Assembly (NCBI GenBank): GCA_044450785.1
Contig: JBIOJM010000005.1
Span: forward strand, 1 to 64,000
Direction: 5' to 3'
Length of the DNA: 64,000 bases
Origin: JBIOJM01 sp044450785
GTDB taxonomy: Bacteria > Planctomycetota > Planctomycetia > Isosphaerales > Isosphaeraceae
This document shows, one piece after another, positions 15,409 through 23,847 of this stretch (positions within the stretch are counted from its first letter, which is position 1; each line of letters begins with the position of its first letter). Both the position numbers and the translations under genes were made by a program. The notes under the pieces are model-generated. The model worked only from the letters and a program-made list of their open reading frames with translations. It had not been told where the DNA came from and ran no database searches.

Positions 15409-17016
15409 TCAAGGTTCGGCTCTCCCGAACCGGCCAAGGGCCTCGGTCAGGGAGAGGGTGACGTCTCGTATGGAACGGGCGTGGGCTTCCCGCGCTGCGA
15501 GTTCGAGACGATCGAGGGCAAGGCGAAACCGGGAGAGCGACGCGGGTATTCTCTTCATCGCCGCGATTTGGCAGGCTTTCCGGAGCGTCTCGGCTTCTTG
15601 TTGCAGGTTCTGCCAAGGCGTCAGCGCGAGTTGTGGGAAATCCTGGATGGATCTGGCCAGGCGTTCCAGATGATCATCGAACATGGTCGGGCCGAGGGCA
15701 ACCACCAAGTCATACCCCTCGTCCGAAATCGCTCGCCCCTCGGGCCCTTCGTGTCGGAAGAGAGGTGTCGCCTGAGTTCGAAGTTGCTGGATGCGGTCCA
15801 TTATCCCCACGAGCGAATCCAAGGTTTGGACGCGCTTCGCGAGGTCTCTCAATTCGCTCTTGATCTCCTCGAGCGCCTGCCGCGCGTAGGCGGCCTCTCC
15901 GGCTGCCTGAGTCAGTTTCGCCCACTGGTCGATGGAATCTCCTTGTTTCTTCGCCACGTCCAGCACGTGGCCTCCTCGGGTGCCAAGGTAGAGTACAGGC
16001 GTGCTCCAGTTGCGCTCTTCGAGCCGTTCGGCGGAAATCGTCTGGCGCGCTTCGTTGACCGCCAGGTCGACCGCCTTACCAAGACACAGCTTCTGATACA
16101 GGGTCTTGTTGAACGTGATGGAGGGCTCGAGCTCGGCATGGCCGTACTGCATCGCGACGACCGCGGGAACTCCGAGGTGGATGAGCCCGGGACCGACGCC
16201 GCTGAACAAGTCGGCCGGCGACGACTGGGAACTCCCGCAGGCGTTCAAGAGGATCAACCTGAGCGACCGCCGGCCGGCGACGAGTTGAGACAAGCTCGAC
16301 ACGTGAACCCGCATCGGAGAACCGTCAGGTTTGGTCAGAATGAGATGGTTCGGCTCTCCGTGGCCGAGATAATGCAAGATGTGACAACCTTGACTGATCT
16401 CGGTCTGCAGCCGGGACAGGTCTGGGTTCTCCACCAAGGTCCACTCGACTGCCGGCTTCAGTTCCTCGAACATCGTCTTGAATCGCGATGAAACCTCATC
16501 AGGGATCTCCGGCAAGTTCCCTTTGGACGGTCGGGACACGACGACGAGAACGTGGACTCTCTCGACGGGCTCCAAATAGGCGGGCTCTGGACCCGGCAGG
16601 TACCGGCTCACGGTGATGTCCGGGCGTGTGGCCAGGTAACTGCCTTCCCATGTGAGTAATTCCCACGGCAGGCTTGCCAGGGCGGGGTCCGCGATCCAGA
16701 GACGGACGCGTAGCAGGTCGAATCCACCGGCCCGAAGCTGGCCGATGGACTGGTCCCAGAGTTTCTTGACCTCTTTCTCCAGAAAGAGTCGTTCGAAGAG
16801 AAGCTCACCAGCCGCCTTGCGGCCATCCAAGTTAGGCCCTTCACCCGAGGCAGCCGACACGGGATTGGCGAATGAGGGGTCGGTGGGGTCGAGCGCGATC
16901 TCGGCGGAGCCGACGCCCGCCGGCGAGAAGACCTGCACGAGGTAACGCTTGATCGCGTCATCGCGTGCCGCGACCACGCCCACGATCAACTCGAAATCCG
17001 TCGAACGGCTTGACAT
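15409..17016 (-). CDS. CHAT-domain cysteine protease with C-terminal coiled coil
   Basis: The protein has 535 residues. After an N-terminal beta-rich region with ALASLPWELLTW (about residues 112-123) comes a full CHAT core: ILHYLGHGEPNHL with the catalytic His (about 218) and LILLNACGSSQSS with the catalytic Cys (about 260). Then come VPAVVAMQYG and KAVDLAVNEARQTI. Residues about 365-535 are helical and coiled-coil-like. CHAT proteases are clan CD enzymes related to caspases and separase and are effectors in several bacterial immune systems. It is the first certain gene of the minus-strand operon. The Shine-Dalgarno is weak. Confidence 0.82.
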   Translation of the reverse strand: MSSRSTDFELIVGVVAARDDAIKRYLVQVFSPAGVGSAEIALDPTDPSFANPVSAASGEGPNLDGRKAAGELLFERLFLEKEVKKLWDQSIGQLRAGGFDLLRVRLWIADPALASLPWELLTWEGSYLATRPDITVSRYLPGPEPAYLEPVERVHVLVVVSRPSKGNLPEIPDEVSSRFKTMFEELKPAVEWTLVENPDLSRLQTEISQGCHILHYLGHGEPNHLILTKPDGSPMRVHVSSLSQLVAGRRSLRLILLNACGSSQSSPADLFSGVGPGLIHLGVPAVVAMQYGHAELEPSITFNKTLYQKLCLGKAVDLAVNEARQTISAERLEERNWSTPVLYLGTRGGHVLDVAKKQGDSIDQWAKLTQAAGEAAYARQALEEIKSELRDLAKRVQTLDSLVGIMDRIQQLRTQATPLFRHEGPEGRAISDEGYDLVVALGPTMFDDHLERLARSIQDFPQLALTPWQNLQQEAETLRKACQIAAMKRIPASLSRFRLALDRLELAAREAHARSIRDVTLSLTEALGRFGRAEP

Positions 17017-17057
17017 GGACGGTCCAGTTACTCGCCCTCTCGACCAGCCGCCGCACG

Positions 17058-17441
17058 GTGTCGAACGGACTGATCGGGAGGTATAGTGTACCTCCAGCGG
17101 CCAAGAGTGAAAACATCTTCGAATCGCTGGAAATTGATTGCCGAGACTTCGGCGTGAGAATAACCCGGCAGGTTCGTCTCAGCCAAGGGTTGGGACCGTC
17201 CAGTGCGAATTCCGTCCAGCCTACCTCTGATTTCCATAACGCCTCTGGCTTTGGCTGGCTTGTCTGGACTCTGATCAAGACCGTTAGCCATGGGGACACA
17301 CTTGAGATCAACATCACGGATTGGGCTGTGTCAGACCGTCGGGTGCTTGTCACCTACGCTCGACGCATTGTCCTCTCGGGCAGGAAAGGCTCGGGGCCAG
17401 TTGACTCGGGTCTGAGTCGAAGGGCACTGCCTCAGGCGTAG
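17058..17441 (+). CDS. Uncertain open frame between divergent genes
   Basis: Both strands are open here. The plus frame (GTG at 17058, 127 residues) reads like a beta-rich domain, for example TLEINITDW and RRVLVTYARRIVL, and has natural codon use. A minus frame (17353-16958) also looks protein-like (GGTLYLPISPFDTV) but would overlap the CHAT start by 59 bp. I slightly prefer the plus strand. Neither has a good ribosome binding site and neither is recognised. The CHAT operon promoter must lie in this interval. Confidence 0.22.
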   Translation: MSNGLIGRYSVPPAAKSENIFESLEIDCRDFGVRITRQVRLSQGLGPSSANSVQPTSDFHNASGFGWLVWTLIKTVSHGDTLEINITDWAVSDRRVLVTYARRIVLSGRKGSGPVDSGLSRRALPQA

Positions 17442-17526
17442 CGCCACCGTCGTCCCGAAAACCCGTCGCCACGAGCGAGAATCCGCGCATCCTTTCAGCC
17501 AACCCGATCGAGCTGAGTGAGCGATC

Positions 17527-18204
17527 ATGAAGTTGAACCACGTTCACATCGAGAACTTCAAGGGGTTGAGGCACCTCGATCTTTCGCTCGTTACCGATGT
17601 GGGGACCAGCCCGCGGCGAGTCACCTGTCTGATCGGGGACAACAGCTCGGGCAAGACGACGGCTCTGCAGGCTATTGCTCTTACGCTCTCGCTCGCGACA
17701 CGACGCACTCGCCATCCGACCGAGTTTCGCTGGCACGGGTTCCTGCCGGAACGGGTGGGAAGTCTCGGTCGGACGTTCGTCGAGCTCGCCATCGGGCTCG
17801 ACCCGGAAGAAGTGAGAATCACGCATGAGCTCTATCAGGAATGGTACGACTCGCAGGCGAGCAACTGGAAACAGACGCACCGAGTGGTCGAGCCGGCCGA
17901 TCATTCGGAGGTCCGTCTGGTCGATGAGGGGAGACTGTACGACCTTGCCGAGATGTCCTCGGGTGAACAGACGATTTTCTCGTTGCTCTGCGACTTCATC
18001 CGCCTCAATATCACTCGCTCGATCGTGCTGATCGATGAACTGGAGCTACACCTTCACGCCGCCGTTCAACAGGCACTCTACGCTGGACTGCCGCGACTGG
18101 GGCCGGACTGTCAATTCCTGATCACAACCCACTCGGCATTTCTAACCGACATTATCCCCTCAGAACAGGAAGTGAGGCTTGAGGGGGAGCGTCGATGCCT
18201 GTAG
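17527..18204 (+). CDS. SMC/RecF-type (AAA) ATPase, probably internally shortened
   Basis: The protein has 225 residues. The N-terminus MKLNHVHIENFKGLRHLDL and Walker A LIGDNSSGKTTALQ are typical of the overcoming-lysogenization-defect/RecF-like ATPases. The ABC signature (MSSGEQTIFSLL), Walker B (SIVLIDELELHLH) and the switch His (FLITTHSAFL) follow in the correct order. However, only about 100 residues separate Walker A from the signature, much less than the usual two hundred or more, with an abrupt change near residues 133-137. An in-frame internal deletion of the lid/coiled-coil region is likely. The stop overlaps the next start. Partners of this kind form nuclease-type defence pairs. Confidence 0.7.
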   Translation: MKLNHVHIENFKGLRHLDLSLVTDVGTSPRRVTCLIGDNSSGKTTALQAIALTLSLATRRTRHPTEFRWHGFLPERVGSLGRTFVELAIGLDPEEVRITHELYQEWYDSQASNWKQTHRVVEPADHSEVRLVDEGRLYDLAEMSSGEQTIFSLLCDFIRLNITRSIVLIDELELHLHAAVQQALYAGLPRLGPDCQFLITTHSAFLTDIIPSEQEVRLEGERRCL

Positions 18205-18450
18205 CTCGCCTGCTTGCCGAGGGCCGCGATCTCGACGCCGTTGTGCTTGGGGCGATCTGCCAGGGCAATCCCGTGGTGAGCGGAGGCTCGACCTTCGAGG
18301 CCCAGCGCATCAGCGCGGCACAGAGCATCGCACAGGGTGCACCCGAGCCAGCTCCGGATTCGGGTTCGGGATTGGATCCAGGCTAACCCTGACCCGACTC
18401 TTGCACTGCTCCCTGAGTGGAATGCTTTCCGCAACTTGTTGCGCGCATAA
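18195..18450 (+). pseudogene. TOPRIM-like partner of the ATPase, broken
   Basis: The ATG at 18195 overlaps the ATPase stop by 10 bp and has GAGGGGGAG upstream. The N-terminus (PVARLLAEGRDLDAVVLG) resembles the first TOPRIM strand with its Glu. After about 30 codons the frame loses meaning and stops at 18386. A different plus frame gives RDWIQANPDPTLALLPEW and ends with NLLRA at the stop 18448-18450, which reads as the true C-terminus. So both ends are present and the middle is deleted and frame-shifted. Confidence 0.5.
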
Positions 18451-18810
18451 CCAGCCGAGAGTGCGATCAAGGGATTGCTGACTGCGGAGCTCTGCTCAGA
18501 GCCATGAATGTGCCGGCGAAGATGGGGCTTCTGACGCGCGGGTCAGCCCACGGCGGCGGCATCCGCTGGTGCCTCGAACAGGCATCAATGGAAGCAGGCA
18601 TTTTGTCCTCAATTCCACGAAGGCCAGAGGTGCGAGAGTCCGGAAAGTCGTCGTGTTCTCTGACGCGCCGATTCCGAAGCGGATCCCGATGGACGGCCCG
18701 CGGCTGGCGTAAGCCGACGAGCGGATGCCTGCATTGGCACCCGGACCGTGTGGGGTTAGAATCACCTGAAGAATGATCCGTTGAGAACACCCAAAGCGGA
18801 GGATACAAAA
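18451..18810. other. Interval with a possible gene tail
   Basis: No intact gene is seen. One plus frame between about 18560 and 18712 reads like a protein C-terminus (RKVVVFSDAPIPKRIPMDG before a TAA) and may be a fossil. A GGAGG at 18798-18802 belongs to the next gene. Confidence 0.35.
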
Positions 18811-19095
18811 ATGCCGGCACTTTCAGAGGCCGAGGCCACAGAGAGGCTTGCCAAGGCTGTGGAGAAGGCCAGTGCAGACGAACTCGTGGAGATCTACGAC
18901 GAGCTGTTCCCGCGAGGACCTTCGCCGCCTTCGCCGGTGGTGGGCGAGATCGTGAGCCACATTCGACATGGACTGGCGCCGGAAGAGATCGTCGACCTCT
19001 GGAACGTCGTGTTCCCCAAGGATCGAAACGTATGGTACGACGAAGAAGAGAAGGTCATCCTCTATAACGAGGAGCAGCTCCGATACGCGGAGTGA
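18811..19095 (+). CDS. Small acidic protein of unknown function
   Basis: The 94-residue protein starts at the ATG at 18811 with GGAGG nine bases before it. It is strongly acidic, with clusters such as DELVEIYDELFP and YDEEEKVILYNEEQL, and carries two similar half-motifs ending in LFPRG and VFPKD (about residues 31 and 69), suggesting a duplicated helical unit. No family is recognised. It lies 73 bp before a HEPN protein. A small acidic protein next to a HEPN RNase could be its antitoxin, but this is only an inference from position. Confidence 0.6.
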   Translation: MPALSEAEATERLAKAVEKASADELVEIYDELFPRGPSPPSPVVGEIVSHIRHGLAPEEIVDLWNVVFPKDRNVWYDEEEKVILYNEEQLRYAE

Positions 19096-19168
19096 CCGGC
19101 GGGTCTTGCCAGACTGTACCGCCCGGAGCCTATCGTGCCGGCCACGGCCCTTCAGCATTTTCAAGAAG

Positions 19169-19609
19169 ATGGAGCGCGAAAACGTCCTCGGCCTCTCGAC
19201 GATTCGGACTCTCTTTAACAAGTTCTTCCGCAGGGACCAGAAGTTTTTCAGTGGCTTGCTCGACACTTGGATGAGTCGACCTGACGCAAAGACACGGTTA
19301 TTCGGGATTCCCCATAGGGTTTACATGGCGATGACGCCTGGGGACAAGGACGAGGCACGCAAGGAAGCAACCGAGCGGCTCCAAGAGCGGTTCATGACCA
19401 TCTTCCAACGTCGTCACGATTGTATACACAACTGCGACCGCCCGCGGATGTCGCCCCAGCCCATGGATAAAGGACGGACCGTGCTCAAAGTCATCCAGGA
19501 CGTGGAATACCTCGTCCTTCGCTGTGAGGAGCAATTCAATGCGGAATTCCGCCAGTTTCTGATCGGCATCGGATGCTCCGCAACGACCATTGCTCTGGCC
19601 GGCTATTAG
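19169..19609 (+). CDS. HEPN-domain protein (RiboL-PSP-like), possibly N-terminally truncated
   Basis: The frame from the ATG at 19169 encodes 146 residues. The helical sequence contains FQRRHDCIHNCDRPR (about residues 78-92), which holds the R-x4-H motif of HEPN ribonucleases. Many such proteins are longer at the N-terminus, and no Shine-Dalgarno is clear at this ATG, so the 5' part may be missing. HEPN proteins cleave RNA in toxin-antitoxin and phage-defence systems. It is located at the edge of the putative conflict island. Confidence 0.6.
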   Translation: MERENVLGLSTIRTLFNKFFRRDQKFFSGLLDTWMSRPDAKTRLFGIPHRVYMAMTPGDKDEARKEATERLQERFMTIFQRRHDCIHNCDRPRMSPQPMDKGRTVLKVIQDVEYLVLRCEEQFNAEFRQFLIGIGCSATTIALAGY

Positions 19610-19695
19610 AACGAAGAGGCCGGATGTTTTCCTGATCGGTGAAGGCACCCACACCACCCGCTCGAACGGACTCAATCCCTGCCGAGGCTTTCACG

Positions 19696-20511
19696 ATGCA
19701 ACCGACCGCGACGCGAGTCTTGATCACCGGGGGCAGTCGCGGTTTGGGTCGAGCGATCGCCGAACGGCTCGCGGGCCACGGGTCAGCCGTCGGGCTCGTC
19801 GCCCGGAACGCGAGCGAAGTCGAAGCCGCTGCCGCGTTCATTCAGGGATCGGGGGGCCGTGCCTGGAGTTATCCCTGCGACGTCCTCGACCGGGCGCGGT
19901 TGGAGGTGGCCGTGGCGAAGTTCCAGGCCGCCGCCGGCGGCCTGGATGCCCTCGTCTGTGCGGCCGGTCAGCTCCGCGCCATCGGGCCCATGGCGGTCGT
20001 CGACCCCGACCTCTGGTGGGCCGACGTCGAGACCGCGATCCGCGGAGCCCACCATGTCATCCGGGCCAGCCTACCCTATCTGCGGAATTCACCTCACGCT
20101 TCGATCTCCGTCCTGGTCGGACCGGGCCATCATCATCCGCTCCCGTTCGCCTCGGCTTATGGCTGTGCCCAGGCCGCAGTGGTCCGGCTGGTCGAATCGC
20201 TCTCCCGCGAGCTTGCCACCGACGGGGTCGCCATTTACGCGGTCAACCCTGGGCTCGTTCCCACCGGGCTGATGCGCGGGCTGATCGACACCGGCGAAGG
20301 CAGGCGCTGGCTGCCGCAGTTCAACGAGGCATTCGCCGAAGGCAAGGAAGTCGATCCTTCGGTCGTGGCCGAGATGGTCGAATGGTTGCTCGAGCGCAGG
20401 CCGATCGAGCTCACCGGCCGCGTGGTCGCCGCACCGTTGTCGCCCACCATCCTGGAGACACGACTGGAACGGGTGCAGTCGGAGGACCTCAACGTCCTGC
20501 GCCTTCGCTGA
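19696..20511 (+). CDS. Short-chain dehydrogenase-like protein with altered active site
   Basis: The 271-residue protein has the Rossmann motif VLITGGSRGLGRAIAERLAG and LDALVCAAGQL, so it binds NAD(P) and belongs to the SDR superfamily. In the active site the usual Y-x3-K appears as SAYGCAQAAV, so the catalytic Lys is replaced by Gln. The NAG motif is also changed (AAG). It may be a non-catalytic or altered-chemistry member. The ATG at 19696 is chosen because homologous sequence starts there. Genes downstream on the same strand are an ACT protein, an acyl-CoA-dehydrogenase-like protein and a DUF2325-like protein. Confidence 0.75.
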   Translation: MQPTATRVLITGGSRGLGRAIAERLAGHGSAVGLVARNASEVEAAAAFIQGSGGRAWSYPCDVLDRARLEVAVAKFQAAAGGLDALVCAAGQLRAIGPMAVVDPDLWWADVETAIRGAHHVIRASLPYLRNSPHASISVLVGPGHHHPLPFASAYGCAQAAVVRLVESLSRELATDGVAIYAVNPGLVPTGLMRGLIDTGEGRRWLPQFNEAFAEGKEVDPSVVAEMVEWLLERRPIELTGRVVAAPLSPTILETRLERVQSEDLNVLRLR

Positions 20512-20648
20512 ACCGAGTTGTGCCGTCCGTGCCCCGCGGCGGGCCTGCCGGCTCAATGGCCATTGACCGGAGTCCATTGGAATAATTAAACTTGTGATGG
20601 GAGAACGTCTTTGCGCGCACGGCTTGAACGAGCACCGCGAGGGCCCTC

Positions 20649-21140
20649 ATGGAATTTGGTGAGGATGATGGCGGCAGCGAGGTTGAGCTCGAAACGCTCC
20701 ACGGACGAAGCTGGCCGACGGTAACTCAGTACTCGGTCTTCCTGGAAAACCGGGTGGGCCAGTTGCTGGAGGTCTATCGGTCGTTTCAGGGGACCCGGGT
20801 CAAAATCGTCGGATTGACGATCTCCGACTCGGCCGATTGTTCGATCTTGCGCTTGATCTTGAGCCATTCGGAGCAAGGCCGGGAAATCCTCGTCCTCAAT
20901 AAATTTGCGTTCGCCGAGAACGAGCTGCTGGTGGTCGAGCTTCCCCTGGGCCCGCAGTCGCTTGCGGACCTGTGCGTGGCGCTCCTGCAAGCCGAGATCA
21001 GCATCCACTATGCCTATTCCCTGCTCGTACATCCTCGGAATCGCGCGGCCGTGGCCATGCACATCGACAACGTCGAGCAGGCCAGTGTGACCCTGCGCGA
21101 CATGGGTTTTGAAGTCCTGTGCGAGGCCGACCTCGCCTAG
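20649..21140 (+). CDS. ACT-domain regulatory protein
   Basis: The 163-residue protein shows two ACT-like beta-alpha-beta units: YSVFLENRVGQLLEVYRSF (about 28-46) and, in the second half, IHYAYSLLVHPRNRAAVAMH followed by an IDN helix and GFEVL. ACT domains bind amino acids or similar ligands and regulate enzymes. No enzyme domain is attached. The gene lies between SDR-like and acyl-CoA-dehydrogenase-like genes. Single and tandem ACT proteins of this kind are common in planctomycetes; the ligand is unknown. Confidence 0.75.
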   Translation: MEFGEDDGGSEVELETLHGRSWPTVTQYSVFLENRVGQLLEVYRSFQGTRVKIVGLTISDSADCSILRLILSHSEQGREILVLNKFAFAENELLVVELPLGPQSLADLCVALLQAEISIHYAYSLLVHPRNRAAVAMHIDNVEQASVTLRDMGFEVLCEADLA

Positions 21141-21206
21141 TCGAGGCGACTGAAGGCCCGAGCCGCCCGGTCGGCGCGGGCATCGTTGTCGAGGTAAAGG
21201 GCGTCC

Positions 21207-22310
21207 ATGAGTCGTTGTCTCCTGGATAACCTCGACTGGACCGAGCCTGAGCCCGAGCTGGAGCGGATCGCCCGCCTCACGGCACAACTTGCCGATGAAG
21301 ACGCCCGCGCGGATGACGGCGATGAATGGCCAAAGGGACTCTGGAGCCTGCTCGAGCGCGGCGGCGCGACGCGATGGTCGCTTCCGAAAGAGTTCGGAGG
21401 CGAATCGTGCCCCCGGCCCTTGCTGGTCGAGCGCTATGCGCGACTCGCGGGGGGGAGCCTGACCGCGGTCTTCATCCTTTCCCAGCACGATGCGGCCGTC
21501 CGCCGGCTGATGGCCGCGCCGGCGAACGCGGCAGCGGCTCGATGGCTTCATGCCATCGGAGCAGGTTGTGCCTTCACGACCGTCGGGATCTCGCATCTCA
21601 CCACGTCCCGGCGACTGGGCCCTCGAGCGATCACGGTGGTCGAGCTCGCGCGGGGGGGTTATCAACTTGATGGGACGATCCCCTGGGTCACGGCCGCCTG
21701 TCGAGCTGACCTTTTCGTCACCGGCGCTGCCCTCGACGATGGCCGGCAGATGTTGATCGCCCTGCCGGCGGATCGACGGGGCGTGGTCGTGAGCCCGCCG
21801 TTTCCCCTGGCCGCGCTCCAGGCTTCCTGCACTTCCCAGGTCGTGCTCGAGGCCGTCCAGGTGGATGATTCGGACCTGCTGGCCGGCCCCGCTCTCGATA
21901 TCATGTCGCAGCCCGGCGCGGTCGGTACGGCCGGCCTGGAAACCTCGGCGCTGGCGCTGGGGCAGGCGCGGGCGGCCCTGGCCGCGCTCGTCGAGATGGC
22001 CCCGGAGCGCAGCGAGCTGGCCGAGCCGCTGGAAGTCCTCTGCGAAAACTGGAAGCTGCTGTGGGGCCAGCTCATGGCCCAGGCCCGAGGCGAAGCGGAC
22101 GCCGTCTCCCCCACCGAGATCCGCACGCAGGCCAACGCCCTGGTCCTCCGCTCGACCCAGGCTTTTCTGACGGCGCGCAAGGGCACCGGCTTCCTCCGGA
22201 CCGAGCCCGCCCAGCGCTGGGCGCGCCAGGCCCTTTTCTTCCTGGTCTGGTCCTGCCCGGCGCCCGTCGCACAGGCCGCCATCCGCGGCCTTGCCGGCTT
22301 GTGCCAATAG
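21207..22310 (+). CDS. Acyl-CoA dehydrogenase-like flavoprotein
   Basis: The 367-residue protein has the layout of the acyl-CoA dehydrogenase family: an N-terminal helical domain (GATRWSLPKEFGGESC), then a middle beta domain where family members bind FAD and substrate (CAFTTVGISHL and YQLDGTIPWVTAA), and a helical C-terminal domain. The middle region (DGTIPWVT) matches the usual G-x-K-x-W-I-T-x-A motif with the Lys replaced. The C-terminal domain is short compared with the usual 380-400 residues. Substrate and electron acceptor are unknown. It starts 66 bp after the ACT gene and is followed at 28 bp by the next gene. Confidence 0.7.
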   Translation: MSRCLLDNLDWTEPEPELERIARLTAQLADEDARADDGDEWPKGLWSLLERGGATRWSLPKEFGGESCPRPLLVERYARLAGGSLTAVFILSQHDAAVRRLMAAPANAAAARWLHAIGAGCAFTTVGISHLTTSRRLGPRAITVVELARGGYQLDGTIPWVTAACRADLFVTGAALDDGRQMLIALPADRRGVVVSPPFPLAALQASCTSQVVLEAVQVDDSDLLAGPALDIMSQPGAVGTAGLETSALALGQARAALAALVEMAPERSELAEPLEVLCENWKLLWGQLMAQARGEADAVSPTEIRTQANALVLRSTQAFLTARKGTGFLRTEPAQRWARQALFFLVWSCPAPVAQAAIRGLAGLCQ

Positions 22311-22338
22311 GTCGAGCCTTTTGCAATCAGAGGGTGAG

Positions 22339-23313
22339 ATGGCGGATTGGCAGATCGCCCAGATCGAGGCATCCTGTCGGAGGAAGGCCGAGGCGGCTCG
22401 CTGGGCTGCGGAATGCCAGCGCCGGCTTCGACAGGGATATGATCCCCAGGTCGAGGACCGCCCGCCGGAGCCGGAGATCGCCGAGTTGGCCGATCGGCTG
22501 ACGGATGACTTCTACTGGCTGAATGCCTCGGATGCAGCGCGACCAGCCGATCTTTCGTTGCTCGACGATCTCGGCGGGTGCTTCGAAGTGGTTGCCCTGG
22601 CGCTGTTGCTGGTCCGGGAAATTGGGGAGAACGCCAAGGTCCTGGAACATGTGCTGCCCGTGATTGCCGAAGCCCAGTCGGCGCTGCGGGCGGGGATCCG
22701 GAGAGTCGGGGCAGCGGACGATACCGATCAGGGGCAGGTCTTTGATTGGCTGAAGACGACCGCTGCCCGGCATCGTGTTTACATCAAACGGTTCATGCGG
22801 GTCGACGACGCGGCCGATCCCACGCGATGGACCGAGCTCCTGACCCGTCTCGAGAAGCTGGAAGAGCGACACGGTCCGACCGGGAGACGATCCCAGCACG
22901 ACCACTTCCTGGCGTCCGGTTCATCGACCGCGGAGTCATCGGTCTCCCACGAGCCGACCGCCGAGGTGAAAACGGTTGCTCGTTTGCTGGGTGGAAGGAG
23001 CGTCGTTTTGATCGGGGGAAGCCGCCGCCCTTTGGCCCAGGAATCCCTGGAGAATGCTTTCGGGCTCAAGGAGTTGATCTGGATCGAGACGAAGGAACAT
23101 CAAGCGGTCGCAGCGTTCGAGCCACTGATTGCACGCCCGGACGTCGCCTTGGTCTTGCTGGCGATCCGCTGGTCGAGCCATGCGTTCGGCGACGTGAAGC
23201 CGCTCTGCGACCGCCACGACACGCCGCTGGTGCGGCTCCCGGGCGGTTACAACCCCAACCAGGTTGCCGCCCAGGTCCTCGCGCAGTGCAGCGGACAACT
23301 TGAAGGAGGTTAA
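22339..23313 (+). CDS. DUF2325-like protein
   Basis: The protein has 324 residues from the ATG at 22339, which lies just downstream of a weak GAGGGTGAG. The N-terminal 200 residues are helical and charged. The C-terminal 95 residues show the DUF2325 pattern: SVVLIGGSRRP (about residue 223 onward), a His in KEHQA, a strand-rich LVLLAIRWSSHAF with conserved S-H, VKPLCDRHDTPLVRLPGGYN. DUF2325 is a small Rossmann-like fold of unknown biochemical role. It follows the acyl-CoA-dehydrogenase-like gene by 28 bp and is probably in the same transcript. Confidence 0.65.
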   Translation: MADWQIAQIEASCRRKAEAARWAAECQRRLRQGYDPQVEDRPPEPEIAELADRLTDDFYWLNASDAARPADLSLLDDLGGCFEVVALALLLVREIGENAKVLEHVLPVIAEAQSALRAGIRRVGAADDTDQGQVFDWLKTTAARHRVYIKRFMRVDDAADPTRWTELLTRLEKLEERHGPTGRRSQHDHFLASGSSTAESSVSHEPTAEVKTVARLLGGRSVVLIGGSRRPLAQESLENAFGLKELIWIETKEHQAVAAFEPLIARPDVALVLLAIRWSSHAFGDVKPLCDRHDTPLVRLPGGYNPNQVAAQVLAQCSGQLEGG

Positions 23314-23316
23314 TTG

Positions 23317-23540
23317 ATGAAATGGCGCATGGTGAGGATGCAGGAACGAGCAAAACCCGGGACCCTCTTCGTCCACTTCAACGGCGCGGCTGGGAACGTC
23401 ACAGCGGGCAAGTACAACGACGGCTTTCTCGAAAAACCGACCGGTCCTGGCCAATCGCCTGGCTGAAGGGATGGCCGCCGCGCTGACCGATTCGGCCGCC
23501 CACAAGACGGCAATCACTGTCGGATTAAAGGCGGTGTGGC
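23317..23540 (+). pseudogene. Fragment of a neutral ceramidase-like protein
   Basis: The ATG at 23317 has a GGAGG upstream and gives HFNGAAGNVTAGKYNDGF. After a run of five A the reading continues in the next frame as NRPVLANRLAEGMAAALTD. Together these read as an internal segment of planctomycete neutral/alkaline ceramidase-like proteins. The frame change sits at the A run. Neither the catalytic start nor the end of the enzyme is present. It directly follows the DUF2325-like gene, so it may be a fragment left after recombination. Confidence 0.5.
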
Positions 23541-23680
23541 GGGGCGCTCCTGCATCGTGCTCTCGGTGACGTAGAACGAGAGCTCACGGGGGGCGTCGGC
23601 GATCGCGGACCTGGTCTCGACCAGGCCCCAGTTCTGGTAGGTGTCCCCGTAGAACCAACTGTCGGTCGTGCGCGGTCCGA
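23520..23680 (-). pseudogene. C-terminal gene fragment, secreted-protein type
   Basis: On the minus strand a 50-codon frame reads DSWFYGDTYQNWGLVETRSA then APRELSFYVTESTMQER. Its composition (aromatic, Trp-Gly, Tyr) is that of a beta-propeller or glycoside-hydrolase-like extracellular protein, but no start, end or family can be fixed. I list it as a fossil. Confidence 0.35.
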
Positions 23681-23847
23681 GGCGCATCCCATCAGGTCAA
23701 CCTCCCGGTGAGTGTGCCGACACGGTCTTCATTAGTGGCCACAATCGCTTCATAATACTGCCATTCCCGGGACGCTTGGCCGAGAACACGTCGCGGGTCG
23801 CGGTCTCCGAACCCCCGAAATCATCGCGTGCCACCCCGAGGTCTCTC

